A DNA stretch of 64,000 nucleotides, taken from positions 1 through 64,000 of the forward strand of contig CAZWVJ010000004.1 of the NCBI GenBank assembly GCA_964636865.1. Direction: 5' to 3'. Positions 53,116 to 61,290 of the stretch are shown piece after piece. The DNA is from B1SED10-75 sp964636865 (GTDB taxonomy: Bacteria; Bacillota; Dethiobacteria; DTU022; PWGO01). Each line of letters starts with the position of its first letter. Position 1 is the stretch's first letter. The position numbers were made by a program, and so were the translations under genes. Below the pieces are notes generated by a model. It worked only from the letters and a program-made list of their open reading frames with translations, ran no database searches and was not told the DNA's origin.

Positions 53116-54178
53116 TTTTTTCACCCACTTCACATAGTTTGTCAATTTCTTCTTCAATTTCACCGGGTGTAGGAATAGCTCCACCCGGATATCCTTTGAA
53201 ATATATTTCTCCTTCTTTGGCAGCAGCCAACCTTACATCATCTACCATTTGTCCGGTATTCATTTCCACTACCAGGGCTCGACCGGTTTGCTTTACCGCA
53301 TTACGGATCGTTTCCACCGGAAACGGGTAAAGAGTTATAGGCCTTACCATGCCTACATTTACACCCCTCTGGCGAGCTTTTTTAACCGCCGTTTGAACTA
53401 CCCGTGAACAGGATCCAAATGAGACAAGCACTAACTCTGCATTCTCCGGCAAATCCACTTCAGCCCGGACTTCATTTTTAGAAAGCTCTTGATATTTTTC
53501 ATGCATTTTCCAATTATGCTCGTACATCTCGCCTTCTTTGAGGTATAAAGATTTTATGAGTTGCGGAGATCTCCCTTTAGCTCCCGTTACAGCCCAGGGC
53601 TTGGGTGGCACTTTTGATAAGCGATTTTCAATTATCATGGGCTCTTTCATCTGCCCCAGGATAGCATCGGTTAAGATCATGGCCGGGTTGCGGTAAGCAT
53701 CAGCCAGATGAAAAGCTTCCATAGTAAGATCGTACATTTCCTGCACAGAATTTGGCGCAAGTACAATCACACGATAGTCTCCATGCCCCCCACCATGAGT
53801 AGCCTGTTTGTAGTCTCCCTGCGTGGGGGCAATACCACCTAATCCCGGTCCACTGCGGGTAACGTTCACTATTACCCCCGGAAGCTCAGAACCCGCCATA
53901 TAAGATATGCCTTCCTGCATAAGAGATATTCCCGGCCCCGAAGAAGATGTCATAGCTCTTTCTCCTGCAGCAGCTGCACCCATTAACATGTTTATAGAAG
54001 CCAATTCACTTTCTGCCTGAATAAATACTCCTCCCGCCCGGGGAAGATGTTCGGAAAGATACTCGGGGATATCGTTTTGAGGTGTTATGGGATAACCGAA
54101 ATAAAAACGACATCCTGCCTGTATTGCTCCTTGGGCTAAAGCCACACACCCCCTGATTAAAACTCTTTCATCCGGCAC
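53099..54178 (-). CDS. 2-oxoacid:ferredoxin oxidoreductase alpha subunit (KorA/VorB type)
   Basis: 359 residues from a GTG at 54178 (AAGGAG eight bases upstream); an earlier GTG overlaps the site. GYPITPQNDIPEYLSE, ESELASINMLMGAAAAGERAMT, SSGPGISLMQEGISYM and VNVTRSGPGLGG are the conserved blocks of the pyrimidine-binding domain. Domain III (LVLVSFGSCSRVVQTAV) follows. The subunit content (delta, alpha, beta, gamma as separate genes) is like the archaeal-type Kor/Vor enzymes. Confidence 0.93.
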   Translation of the reverse strand: MPDERVLIRGCVALAQGAIQAGCRFYFGYPITPQNDIPEYLSEHLPRAGGVFIQAESELASINMLMGAAAAGERAMTSSSGPGISLMQEGISYMAGSELPGVIVNVTRSGPGLGGIAPTQGDYKQATHGGGHGDYRVIVLAPNSVQEMYDLTMEAFHLADAYRNPAMILTDAILGQMKEPMIIENRLSKVPPKPWAVTGAKGRSPQLIKSLYLKEGEMYEHNWKMHEKYQELSKNEVRAEVDLPENAELVLVSFGSCSRVVQTAVKKARQRGVNVGMVRPITLYPFPVETIRNAVKQTGRALVVEMNTGQMVDDVRLAAAKEGEIYFKGYPGGAIPTPGEIEEEIDKLCEVGEKNVAGS

Positions 54179-54304
54179 GCAACTCACTCCTTATTAGACA
54201 ATAACCATCTCTGCCATGTTTTTTTATTAATATAGCTCATTAAATATTAATAAGTTCTTTGGTAAATTAAACACCGATATCCCTGAAATTTTTACCTAAA
54301 ATAT

Positions 54305-54333
54305 ACATAAAAAAAGAAGACACCGTCTTCTTT
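54305..54333 (-). terminator. Intrinsic terminator between the ferredoxin and alpha subunit genes
   Basis: AAAGAAGAC and GTCTTCTTT form a perfect 9-bp stem with a 3-base loop (54313-54333), followed on the minus strand by seven T. It lies 18 bp after the ferredoxin-subunit stop, inside an otherwise contiguous operon. Confidence 0.8.
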
Positions 54334-54350
54334 AAAGCAGCCTTCCTACA

Positions 54351-54560
54351 CTATTTATAAACCTCGATGACTACATCCGGACAAATTTCGGCGCATAACT
54401 TACAAGCTTTGCAATCATCATCCTTTTCAGGCTTAAAACTGGCCACGGGAAAGCCTTTGCGATTATAAGTATTATTAATAGTAATAAGCTCTTGGGGGCA
54501 AACCGACACACAGTAGCCGCAACCCTTGCATCTTTCAATATCCATAACTATTTTCCCCAT
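54351..54560 (-). CDS. 2-oxoacid:ferredoxin oxidoreductase delta subunit, 2[4Fe-4S] ferredoxin
   Basis: 69 residues with two full cluster motifs, CKGCGYCVSVCP and CKACKLCAEICP. It passes electrons from the ThDP subunit to free ferredoxin. First gene of the cluster, with its own promoter and a terminator directly behind it, so it may be made in excess over alpha, beta and gamma. Strong AAGGAGG site. Confidence 0.92.
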   Translation of the reverse strand: MGKIVMDIERCKGCGYCVSVCPQELITINNTYNRKGFPVASFKPEKDDDCKACKLCAEICPDVVIEVYK

Positions 54561-54617
54561 GGCTTATCCTTTCGCCTCCTTCTTCCAACATTCCCATGAT
54601 TCTTAACGTTAGTCTAT

Positions 54618-54647
54618 ATCATAAATGAAACTTACCGTTTAAGTCAA
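54618..54647 (-). promoter_or_regulatory. Sigma-A promoter of the ferredoxin oxidoreductase operon
   Basis: On the minus strand TTGACT (54642-54647) and TATGAT (54618-54623) are 18 bases apart, about 60 bases upstream of the delta gene. Confidence 0.65.
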
Positions 54648-54690
54648 CCTTTTATTTGGCCATCTGCGCCATTTAGATAATTTCAGTTAA

Positions 54691-54773
54691 TTGACAAAGT
54701 AAATGCAACCCCCACCGGGAGAATGGGTTGCATTTAGTCTTGCAAATGGGAGGGGTTGTATTTATTTTGTCAG
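54691..54773. repeat. 83-bp palindromic element with two alternative stems
   Basis: The outer arms (54691-54712 and 54752-54773) match in 19 of 22 positions. The left arm also pairs perfectly over 12 bases (TAAATGCAACCC with GGGTTGCATTTA at 54725-54736), so two exclusive hairpins are possible. It has no gene and lies in the 300-bp gap between fdhD and the ferredoxin gene; the remaining parts of that gap (54774-54861) show nothing else. It may be a short mobile repeat or an RNA switch; no family recognised. Confidence 0.5.
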
Positions 54774-54861
54774 GAAAATTGACGGACATATTGCTATTTA
54801 TATAACAAATACCTTTTTAAAGTATAATCTTCATCCCATCAATATTACATTTTTTAAGGTT

Positions 54862-55698
54862 TTACGGTTCATGTTCGGCGCAACTTCCTCCCTTATTGGA
54901 ATTATCCATTACTATTCTTTCCGGGCAGCTGTAGATATTAAGGCGTTGATTTCGGGCAAACCCCACCATGGTAATAGACATTTTTTCCGCCAAATCAACA
55001 CCCAGGGTAGTGGGAGCTGCCCGAGAAACTACCACCGGTATTTGCAGCTTGGCAGCTTTTAACATCATCTCCGATGAAATCCGTCCACTGGAAATAAGTA
55101 CTTTATCTGTAAGGGAAATATCGTTCCAAAAACATTGACCCACAATTTTATCTAGAGCATTATGTCTGCCCACATCCTCGGTAAATATTTGGATCCCCTT
55201 TTCATCGCCAAGGGCTGCACTGTGAACACCACCCGTTTCTCTAAATATTTGTGCCTTTTCTTGCATAGATTTAACCAGGAAAAGAATCCAGGAAGCATCA
55301 ACCCGAAATTCGTCATTTGCAGGCCTGCTGCGCAAGGAATCCCACGCGCTAAAAAAAGTTGAACCTTTTCCACAACCGGTGGTGATGGTACGGCGCCCGT
55401 ATAATTGCTCTGCCCAAGCTATCTTATCTTCCTTACTACTAACATATACCAAGCCTTTCTCTGAATCAGCATGGAGGTTTAACACCTCGTCTTTGCTTTC
55501 TAAAAACCCTTCGGAACATAAAAAGCCCAGGGCCAAATATTCTAAATCCTCGGGAGTGGTCATCATGGTTACCAATTCTTTATCATTTAAAAATATAGTC
55601 ACCGGTTCTTCCCTGGCTACTTTATCTTCCATCTTTTCGGGAATACCTTTTCTAACTTTGATGATCTCTCGCGGGGCATAATTATAATTTTGCTCCAC
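54862..55698 (-). CDS. fdhD: Formate dehydrogenase accessory sulfurtransferase FdhD
   Basis: 278 residues. FdhD transfers sulfur to the molybdenum/tungsten cofactor of formate dehydrogenase. The active-site loop is TTGCGKGSTFF, and VHSAALGDEKG, EDVGRHNALDKIVG and SSGRISSEMMLKAAK are the conserved blocks. GTG start preceded by GGAGG. Located right after fdhA, so the pairing fits its role. Confidence 0.96.
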   Translation of the reverse strand: MEQNYNYAPREIIKVRKGIPEKMEDKVAREEPVTIFLNDKELVTMMTTPEDLEYLALGFLCSEGFLESKDEVLNLHADSEKGLVYVSSKEDKIAWAEQLYGRRTITTGCGKGSTFFSAWDSLRSRPANDEFRVDASWILFLVKSMQEKAQIFRETGGVHSAALGDEKGIQIFTEDVGRHNALDKIVGQCFWNDISLTDKVLISSGRISSEMMLKAAKLQIPVVVSRAAPTTLGVDLAEKMSITMVGFARNQRLNIYSCPERIVMDNSNKGGSCAEHEP

Positions 55699-55836
55699 AA
55701 TGCCACCTCCGGAACTATCTTTATTTTGAAACCACCTAAAATAGCAAAATTACCTTCAGACGTTTCAGTGGTTAGAACTATCCCGCAGCCTATCCAGCCA
55801 CCACATTTTTCTAAATACTCAGGTAAATATAAAGCA

Positions 55837-55868
55837 CAGCCTGACCTTGTTTTTTGAAGGCCAGGCTG
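55837..55868. terminator. Hairpin behind fdhA
   Basis: CAGCCTGACCTT pairs with AAGGCCAGGCTG over an 8-base T-rich loop, starting five bases after the fdhA stop. The T-tract is better on the plus strand (ATTTTTTAT), weaker on the minus strand where the genes run, so it may reduce rather than stop transcription into fdhD or act as an mRNA 3' stabiliser. Confidence 0.4.
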
Positions 55869-55873
55869 ATTTT

Positions 55874-58540
55874 TTATGCCTTTATTACTTTAACGGCACA
55901 GGTTTTAAGTTCCGGAGTTTTGGCTACGGGATCAAGGGCACTGTTGGTTAGAAGATTGGTAAGGGTTTCATGATAATGGAAAGTCATAAAAACTACGCCG
56001 GGCATAACTACCTCGGAAAGAGAAGCTTTTGCCTTTACTTTTCCCCGGCGAGAAATAACCTCTACCTGATCACCATCGTCAATATTTAGTTGCGCCGCAT
56101 CATCGGGATTAATTTGCACCAATTCTTCAGGACGGTATTCCAACAGTCCTTCAGAACGACGGGTCATGGTTCCGGTATGATAATGGAAAAGATTTCGGCC
56201 CGTAGAAAGAATCAAAGGATACTCGTTATCCGTTTCTTCCGCCGGAGGCTGGTATTCCACAGCACTAAATAGCCCCAATCCCCGTTTAAATTCATCTCCG
56301 TGCAAATAGGTGGTGCCGGGATGATTTTCGTCCGGACACGGCCACTGCAAACCTTTTTCTTCTAAGCGTTCATAAGTCATTCCACCATAGCTAGGCGTTA
56401 GATAAGCAATTTCTTTAAATATATCTTCGGCATTTTCATAATTCCACTCAAAACCCATTTTCGCAGCCAATCTGTTAATAATTTCCCAATCCGGGCGAGC
56501 CTCACCCGGAGGTTCTATAGCAGCATGGCTTAATTGCACCCGGCGCTCCGTATTGGTAAATGTCCCTATTTTCTCTGCAAAAGAAGCCGCTGGCAGGACT
56601 ACGTCAGCATACCGGGCAGTTTCGGTAAGGAAAATATCCTGAACTACCAAAAATTCAAGATTCTCCAGGGCTTCTACTACATGAGAAGAATTGGCATCAC
56701 TCACTACAGGATTTTCTCCCATGATATACATACCCTTAATGTCGCCATTATCCGCCCCATCAAACATTTCCGTAACTGTAAGGCCGGGATTAATATCAAC
56801 TTTTATTCCCCACCCCTCAACAAATTTATTTCGAGCCTCCTCGGTAGCTACTTTTTGGTACCCGGTAAAAACATTGGGCAATGCTCCCATATCACAGGCT
56901 CCCTGCACATTGTTTTGTCCCCTCAGGGGATTAACCCCGGTTGAAGGTTTGCCTAAATTACCGGTAACCATAGCCAAATTGGCAATAGATAAAACATTAT
57001 TAGTGCCGGAAGAATGCTGCGTAATGCCCATGGTATAAAGGATAGCAGCATTCTCCGCTTGCCCATAAAACCTGGCCGCTTTCCGGATATTTTCAGCAGC
57101 AACACCGGTAATTTCTGCCACATATTCAGGAGTATATTTCGCCACAGTTTCTTTCAATTTATCATAGCCTTCAGTGCGCTTTTCAATAAAAGATTGATCT
57201 ACCAAATTCTCTTCAATGATGACATTAATTATCCCATTCAGTAAGGCCACATCAGTGCCTGGCTTTTGCTGAAGGTGAATATCGGCGGAATGGGTAGCTA
57301 AATTTATCCGGCGGGGATCAGCCACAATCAGTTTGGTTCCCTGACGAACCGCCCTACGCACCCGATAGCCAATTATCGGATGAGTCTCAGTAGTATTTGA
57401 ACCAATAATTAATAGAGCATCAGCGCCGGTTATTTCTCCGATGCTGTTTGTCATCGCGCCGCTCCCAAATGCTGTAGCCAGACCGGCTACTGTTGGAGCG
57501 TGTCAGAGCCGGGCGCAATGATCTACGTTATTGGTTCCCAGGCTCCGGATTAATTTCTGAAAGAGGTAATTTTCTTCATTGGAACAACGAGCCGAACTAA
57601 GAGCACCCAATGCATTAGCACCGTTTTTGTCCACAATTCCTTTAAAACGCTCGGATACTAAATCTAAAGCTTCATCCCAAGAAGCTTCGACAAATTCCCC
57701 TTTTTGCTTAATCAAAGGCTTTTGCAGCCTTTCGGGGTGATTGACAAAATCATAGCCAAATCTACCTTTCACGCAGAGCTCACCATAGTTAACAGGACTT
57801 TCTTTGTTTCCTCTCACCCCAACTATTTCATTGCCTCGCACTCCCAGAAAAATGTTACAACCCACTCCACAATAAGGGCAAACGCTTGCTACTTCTCGCT
57901 CGGGGGTTTTCTGTTTTACCGGAGCCAAAGCTCCCGTAGGGCATCTTTCCATGCATTCACCACAAGATTCGCAAGAAGACTCGGTAAGGGGTTTATTTCC
58001 AACTACACTAACAGCTGTGTTGTATCCGCGAAAAGCAAAGTCCAATGCCGCCACGCCATTAATTTCCTCACAAGCTCGAATACAAATTCCGCAAAGAATA
58101 CACCTGGAATGGTCCCGATGGAAAAAAGGATTACTATCATCCACCGGGGTCTCTACCTGGAAACGCCTTATTCTCTCCATCCTTTGAAGGTCGATACCTA
58201 CAAATGAAGATACTTCTTGCAACTTACAGTTATTATTGCGGACACATGTTTGGCAGTCCTGATTATGGTTGGCCAAAATTAACTCTACATTGAACAGGCG
58301 AACCTCCTGCACCTCTTTGGTATTTGTCTGCACCTTCATTCCCTCTTCAACCGGAAACCTGCAGGCAGTCACCAATTTTCCGTTAGCTTCCACCATGCAG
58401 ACTCGGCAGGCGCCAAAAGTAGAAAGGTCCGGATGATAACATAGGACGGGTATATATATACCCGCTTCTTGGGCGGCTTCATATATTGTCATACCCTGTT
58501 CAGCTTCTATTTTCACCCCATTAATAGTTAAATTAATCAT
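55874..58540 (-). CDS. fdhA: Formate dehydrogenase alpha subunit, selenocysteine-containing
   Basis: One gene of 888 residues read through an in-frame TGA at 57503-57505. Upstream: [2Fe-2S] (C34, C45, C48, C60), His-Cys3 cluster (H92, C96, C99, C105), two ferredoxin clusters (C147, C150, C153, C157 and C190, C193, C196, C200), then the Mo/W-bisPGD domain with its own cluster (C221, C224, C228, C256). The TGA follows NNVDHCARL and precedes HAPTVAGLATAFGSGA, where formate dehydrogenases carry Sec or Cys (Sec346); the downstream half contains the rest of the catalytic domain and the molybdopterin-dinucleotide domain (LSTGRNLFHYHTGTMTRR). A GTAGCC-GGTCT-GGCTAC hairpin follows. Oxidises formate or reduces CO2 with NuoE/NuoF-like partners; ATGA overlap with the upstream gene. 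Confidence 0.95.
57474..57490 (-). promoter_or_regulatory. SECIS-like hairpin for UGA decoding in fdhA
   Basis: On the mRNA strand GTAGCC and GGCTAC form a 6-bp stem closing a GGTCT loop. The loop occupies bases 19-23 after the UGA, the same distance and the same GGUCU loop as in E. coli fdhF, which SelB binds. Overlaps the coding sequence, as bacterial SECIS elements do. Confidence 0.85.
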
Positions 58541-60378
58541 TCGTTCCCCTCCTTTCCACTCAAAGCCGGTATATTTTCCTCACCGGTAATTATTTCTACT
58601 GCATCAAAACGTTCGGGGCAATTTTCATAACAAATTCCACATTTAGTGCATTTTGACTGGTCTATCTCATGGGGAACTTTTTTCTCACCAATAATAGCCC
58701 CAGCCGGGCATTGCTTCCGACAACGACCGCAAGCACTGCATTTTTCTTGATCTATCCGGTAAAAAATAAGTTCCGTACACGCCAGGGCAACGCAGCGCTT
58801 TTCCCTGATATGCTGCTCATATTCTTCCCGAAAATATTTTATGGTGCTCAAAACCGGATTGGGAGCAGTTTTTCCCAATCCACAGATTGAACCTTTAATG
58901 ATATAGTCGCCTAATTCCAGAAGAAGTTCTATATCATCTTCACGTCCCTTGCCTTCGCAAATATCATTTAGTATTTGCAACATCTGATGTGTACCCAATC
59001 GGCAAGGAACGCATTGGCCACAAGACTCTGCATAAGTAAAATCCAAGAAATACCTGGCCACATCAACCATGCAGGTTGAATCGTCTAAAACGACCATTCC
59101 GCCGGAACCCATCATAGAACCGGCCTCTATGAGAGTATCAAAGTCAACGGGCAAATCCAGCTTACTTGCAGGCAGGCAACCGCCCGAAGGGCCACCGGTC
59201 TGAACCGCTTTGAAATTTCTTCCTTCGGGTACCCCTCCGCCGATTTCATGGATTATATCGCCCAGTTTCGTCCCCATAGGGACTTCAATAAGCCCACTCC
59301 GATTAGTTTTTCCGGTAAGAGCAAATACTGCGGTTCCTTTGCATCCTTCCGTGCCAACGCTGGTGAACCATTCAACTCCTTTATTCATGATTTGCGGAAC
59401 TACCGATAAGGTTTTGACATTATTCAGCAAAGTTGGCTTATCCCACAGTCCGGCAGTTGTAGTGCGGGGGCGAGGCAATGGCTTGGGCATCCCTCTCTTA
59501 CCCTCTATAGACATGACTAAAGCAGTAGATTCTCCACAAACGAATGCTCCGGCTCCCTCTTTAACATTTATAGTAAAATTGAATCCGGAATTAAGAATGT
59601 TGTCACCAATAAGCCCGTACTCCTCAGCCTGAGTTATTGCTTTCCGCAACCGCCGCACTGCCAGAGGGTACTCCGCCCGGACATAAACATACGCTTCATC
59701 GCTGCCTATAGCCTTTCCGGCGATGGCTAACCCTTCCAGAACAGAATGAGGATCCCCTTCCAAAATACTGCGATCCATAAATGCACCCGGGTCACCTTCA
59801 TCGGCATTACAAACCACATATTTTTTGTCGGCAGTTACATTGTAAGCAGTTTCCCACTTCCTGCCGGCAGGAAATCCGGCTCCGCCCAATCCACGCAGCC
59901 CTGAGTCTTTAATATCAGAAATTATTTCGCCGGACTCCATATTGAGAGCTTTCCGCAAACCCAGGTACCCCCCCCGGATAATATATTCATCAATGTTTTC
60001 CGGATCTATAACACCGCAATTACGAAGAATAATTCTCTTTTGATGTTTATAGAAAGGGATTTCTTCATGAGAAGTTACGGCTTCTTCCGTAACCGGATCT
60101 TTATATAAAAGCCTTTCCACTGTATTACCGTTCACCATATGCTCTTCTACTAATTCCGGCATATCTTCCGCGGTAACTCCACAATAAAAAATATCTTCCG
60201 GGTACACTATAAAAATGGGACCTTTTTCACAAAAACCGTGACATCCCGAAAGAATTATCCGAACTTTATTTTGCAACCCATGTTTTTGAAGCTCTTCTTC
60301 TAAAGCATCTCTGACGTCCGTGGCACCTGATGCAATACATCCGGTACCGGCGCAGATCAAAATTTGTTTGTCGTACAC
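58537..60378 (-). CDS. NuoF-like NADH/FMN subunit of the formate dehydrogenase complex
   Basis: 613 residues from the GTG at 60378, which follows AAAGGAGGGGG. N-terminal thioredoxin-like [2Fe-2S] domain (C9, C14, C46, C50), FMN/NADH domain (LRGLGGAGFPAGRKW, CNADEGDPGAFMDRS), SLBB-like part, the NuoF 4Fe-4S site (SCGQCVPCRLGTHQ) and two C-terminal ferredoxin clusters. Same form as the NADH-binding subunit of electron-bifurcating hydrogenases and formate dehydrogenases (HydB type). The usual first Arg of GLRGRGG is Leu here. Couples NAD(H) and ferredoxin to formate. Confidence 0.94.
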   Translation of the reverse strand: MYDKQILICAGTGCIASGATDVRDALEEELQKHGLQNKVRIILSGCHGFCEKGPIFIVYPEDIFYCGVTAEDMPELVEEHMVNGNTVERLLYKDPVTEEAVTSHEEIPFYKHQKRIILRNCGVIDPENIDEYIIRGGYLGLRKALNMESGEIISDIKDSGLRGLGGAGFPAGRKWETAYNVTADKKYVVCNADEGDPGAFMDRSILEGDPHSVLEGLAIAGKAIGSDEAYVYVRAEYPLAVRRLRKAITQAEEYGLIGDNILNSGFNFTINVKEGAGAFVCGESTALVMSIEGKRGMPKPLPRPRTTTAGLWDKPTLLNNVKTLSVVPQIMNKGVEWFTSVGTEGCKGTAVFALTGKTNRSGLIEVPMGTKLGDIIHEIGGGVPEGRNFKAVQTGGPSGGCLPASKLDLPVDFDTLIEAGSMMGSGGMVVLDDSTCMVDVARYFLDFTYAESCGQCVPCRLGTHQMLQILNDICEGKGREDDIELLLELGDYIIKGSICGLGKTAPNPVLSTIKYFREEYEQHIREKRCVALACTELIFYRIDQEKCSACGRCRKQCPAGAIIGEKKVPHEIDQSKCTKCGICYENCPERFDAVEIITGEENIPALSGKEGNE

Positions 60379-60403
60379 TTGGCCCCCTCCTTTACTTAAA
60401 TTC

Positions 60404-60583
60404 TTAATGTTGTTGGAAACCTTCACTGTGGCTGTACTTTTCAATGATTGCTTTGCGCTTTTCAGCACAGGCCTGACTTTCATGGCACAATGGCCCTGAA
60501 AGCCTGCATTCTACAAATTGGGCACAAGGATTACCTTTAGTGTGTTCACATTTTTCACAGCAATGATCAATAAACCTTTCCAT
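60404..60583 (-). CDS. Small cysteine-rich protein of the formate dehydrogenase operon
   Basis: 59 residues from the ATG at 60583 (AAAGGAG ten bases upstream). Seven Cys (C8, C9, C12, C20, C26, C33, C39) in the first 40 residues and a basic, helical tail. No family I can name; it could bind a metal or a cluster. It fills the gap between the NuoE- and NuoF-like genes, with 16 and 25 bp to each, so it is part of the operon. Confidence 0.72.
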   Translation of the reverse strand: MERFIDHCCEKCEHTKGNPCAQFVECRLSGPLCHESQACAEKRKAIIEKYSHSEGFQQH

Positions 60584-60599
60584 CAACTATCTTCTCCTT

Positions 60600-61067
60600 T
60601 CATGCCTCTGCAGGTTCATAATAACTATCAATTATTTCTTTTACTTTATCCGGAGTTAACTTTCCGTAAGTCCGGTCATTTATCATCATCACCGGGGCGA
60701 GTCCACAAGCCCCAATACATGCCACTTCCTCGTAGGTAAATTTATAATCAGAAGTAGTTTCTCCTACGCTTATGCCCAACAAATTTCGCATTTTTTCGGC
60801 AGCTTTGGAAACTCCTTTAACATGACAGGCAGTTCCCCGGCACATTCTGATTATGTATTTGCCACGGGGGCTAAAGTGAAACTGGGCATAAAAAGTAGCC
60901 ACCCCATAAACTTTACTTTCAGGCATTTCTAAATATTCAGCGATCCTGGCAAACGAGTCTTCCGGCAAATACCCAAACTCATTCTGAACCGCTTGAAGAA
61001 TAGGTATTAATTCCTTTCGCTCACCCTGGTAAGGTTCTAAGACTTTTCGGTATTCTTCTCTGGACAA
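60600..61067 (-). CDS. NuoE-like [2Fe-2S] subunit of the formate dehydrogenase complex
   Basis: 155 residues. N-terminal helical bundle (LIPILQAVQNEFGYLPEDSF), thioredoxin-like domain and the NuoE cluster C76, C81, C117, C121 (CRGTAC and CIGAC). Corresponds to HydC/NuoE of bifurcating complexes. First gene of the operon; TTG start with GGAGGGAG. Confidence 0.96.
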   Translation of the reverse strand: MSREEYRKVLEPYQGERKELIPILQAVQNEFGYLPEDSFARIAEYLEMPESKVYGVATFYAQFHFSPRGKYIIRMCRGTACHVKGVSKAAEKMRNLLGISVGETTSDYKFTYEEVACIGACGLAPVMMINDRTYGKLTPDKVKEIIDSYYEPAEA

Positions 61068-61160
61068 ACCTTACTCCCTCCATTCATATTTATTTTCTGG
61101 CAAATCATGCTTCAATAAAAGAATTTTTTATAATTAATCTAATTATAACTATAGTGATAA

Positions 61161-61190
61161 ATTATATTTTTTAATCCTGGTTAAAAACAA
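61161..61190 (-). promoter_or_regulatory. Sigma-A promoter of the formate dehydrogenase operon
   Basis: On the minus strand TTGTTT (61185-61190) and a perfect TATAAT (61161-61166), 18 bases apart, about 95 bases upstream of the NuoE-like start and directly after the terminator of the preceding gene pair. Confidence 0.6.
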
Positions 61191-61214
61191 GTTGTTTAAG
61201 GACCATATTGTATA

Positions 61215-61284
61215 AAAACCCAAATTCCTGCCATCCCTACAATGACCCAAGTCACCGTAAAAGGATATGCGGAATTTGGGTTTT
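61215..61284 (-). terminator. Hairpin terminator behind the NuoG-like gene
   Basis: AAAACCCAAATTCC pairs over 14 bases with GGAATTTGGGTTTT around a loop of about 42 bases that contains a second small stem (TGAC/GTCA). On the minus strand TTTTTATAC follows. The loop is long for a terminator, so a processed or structured RNA is also conceivable. Confidence 0.55.
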
Positions 61285-61290
61285 ACATTT

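Noticed and set aside
57503..57505. Stop codon splitting fdhA into two genes or a pseudogene
   Set aside because: Both halves are in one frame, the TGA is at the Sec column and a SECIS-like hairpin follows. A selenoprotein explains it better than decay or a frameshift.
60379..60483. N-terminal extension of the NuoF-like protein
   Set aside because: It would overlap the Cys-rich mini-gene and lacks a ribosome site; GTG at 60378 has a strong one.
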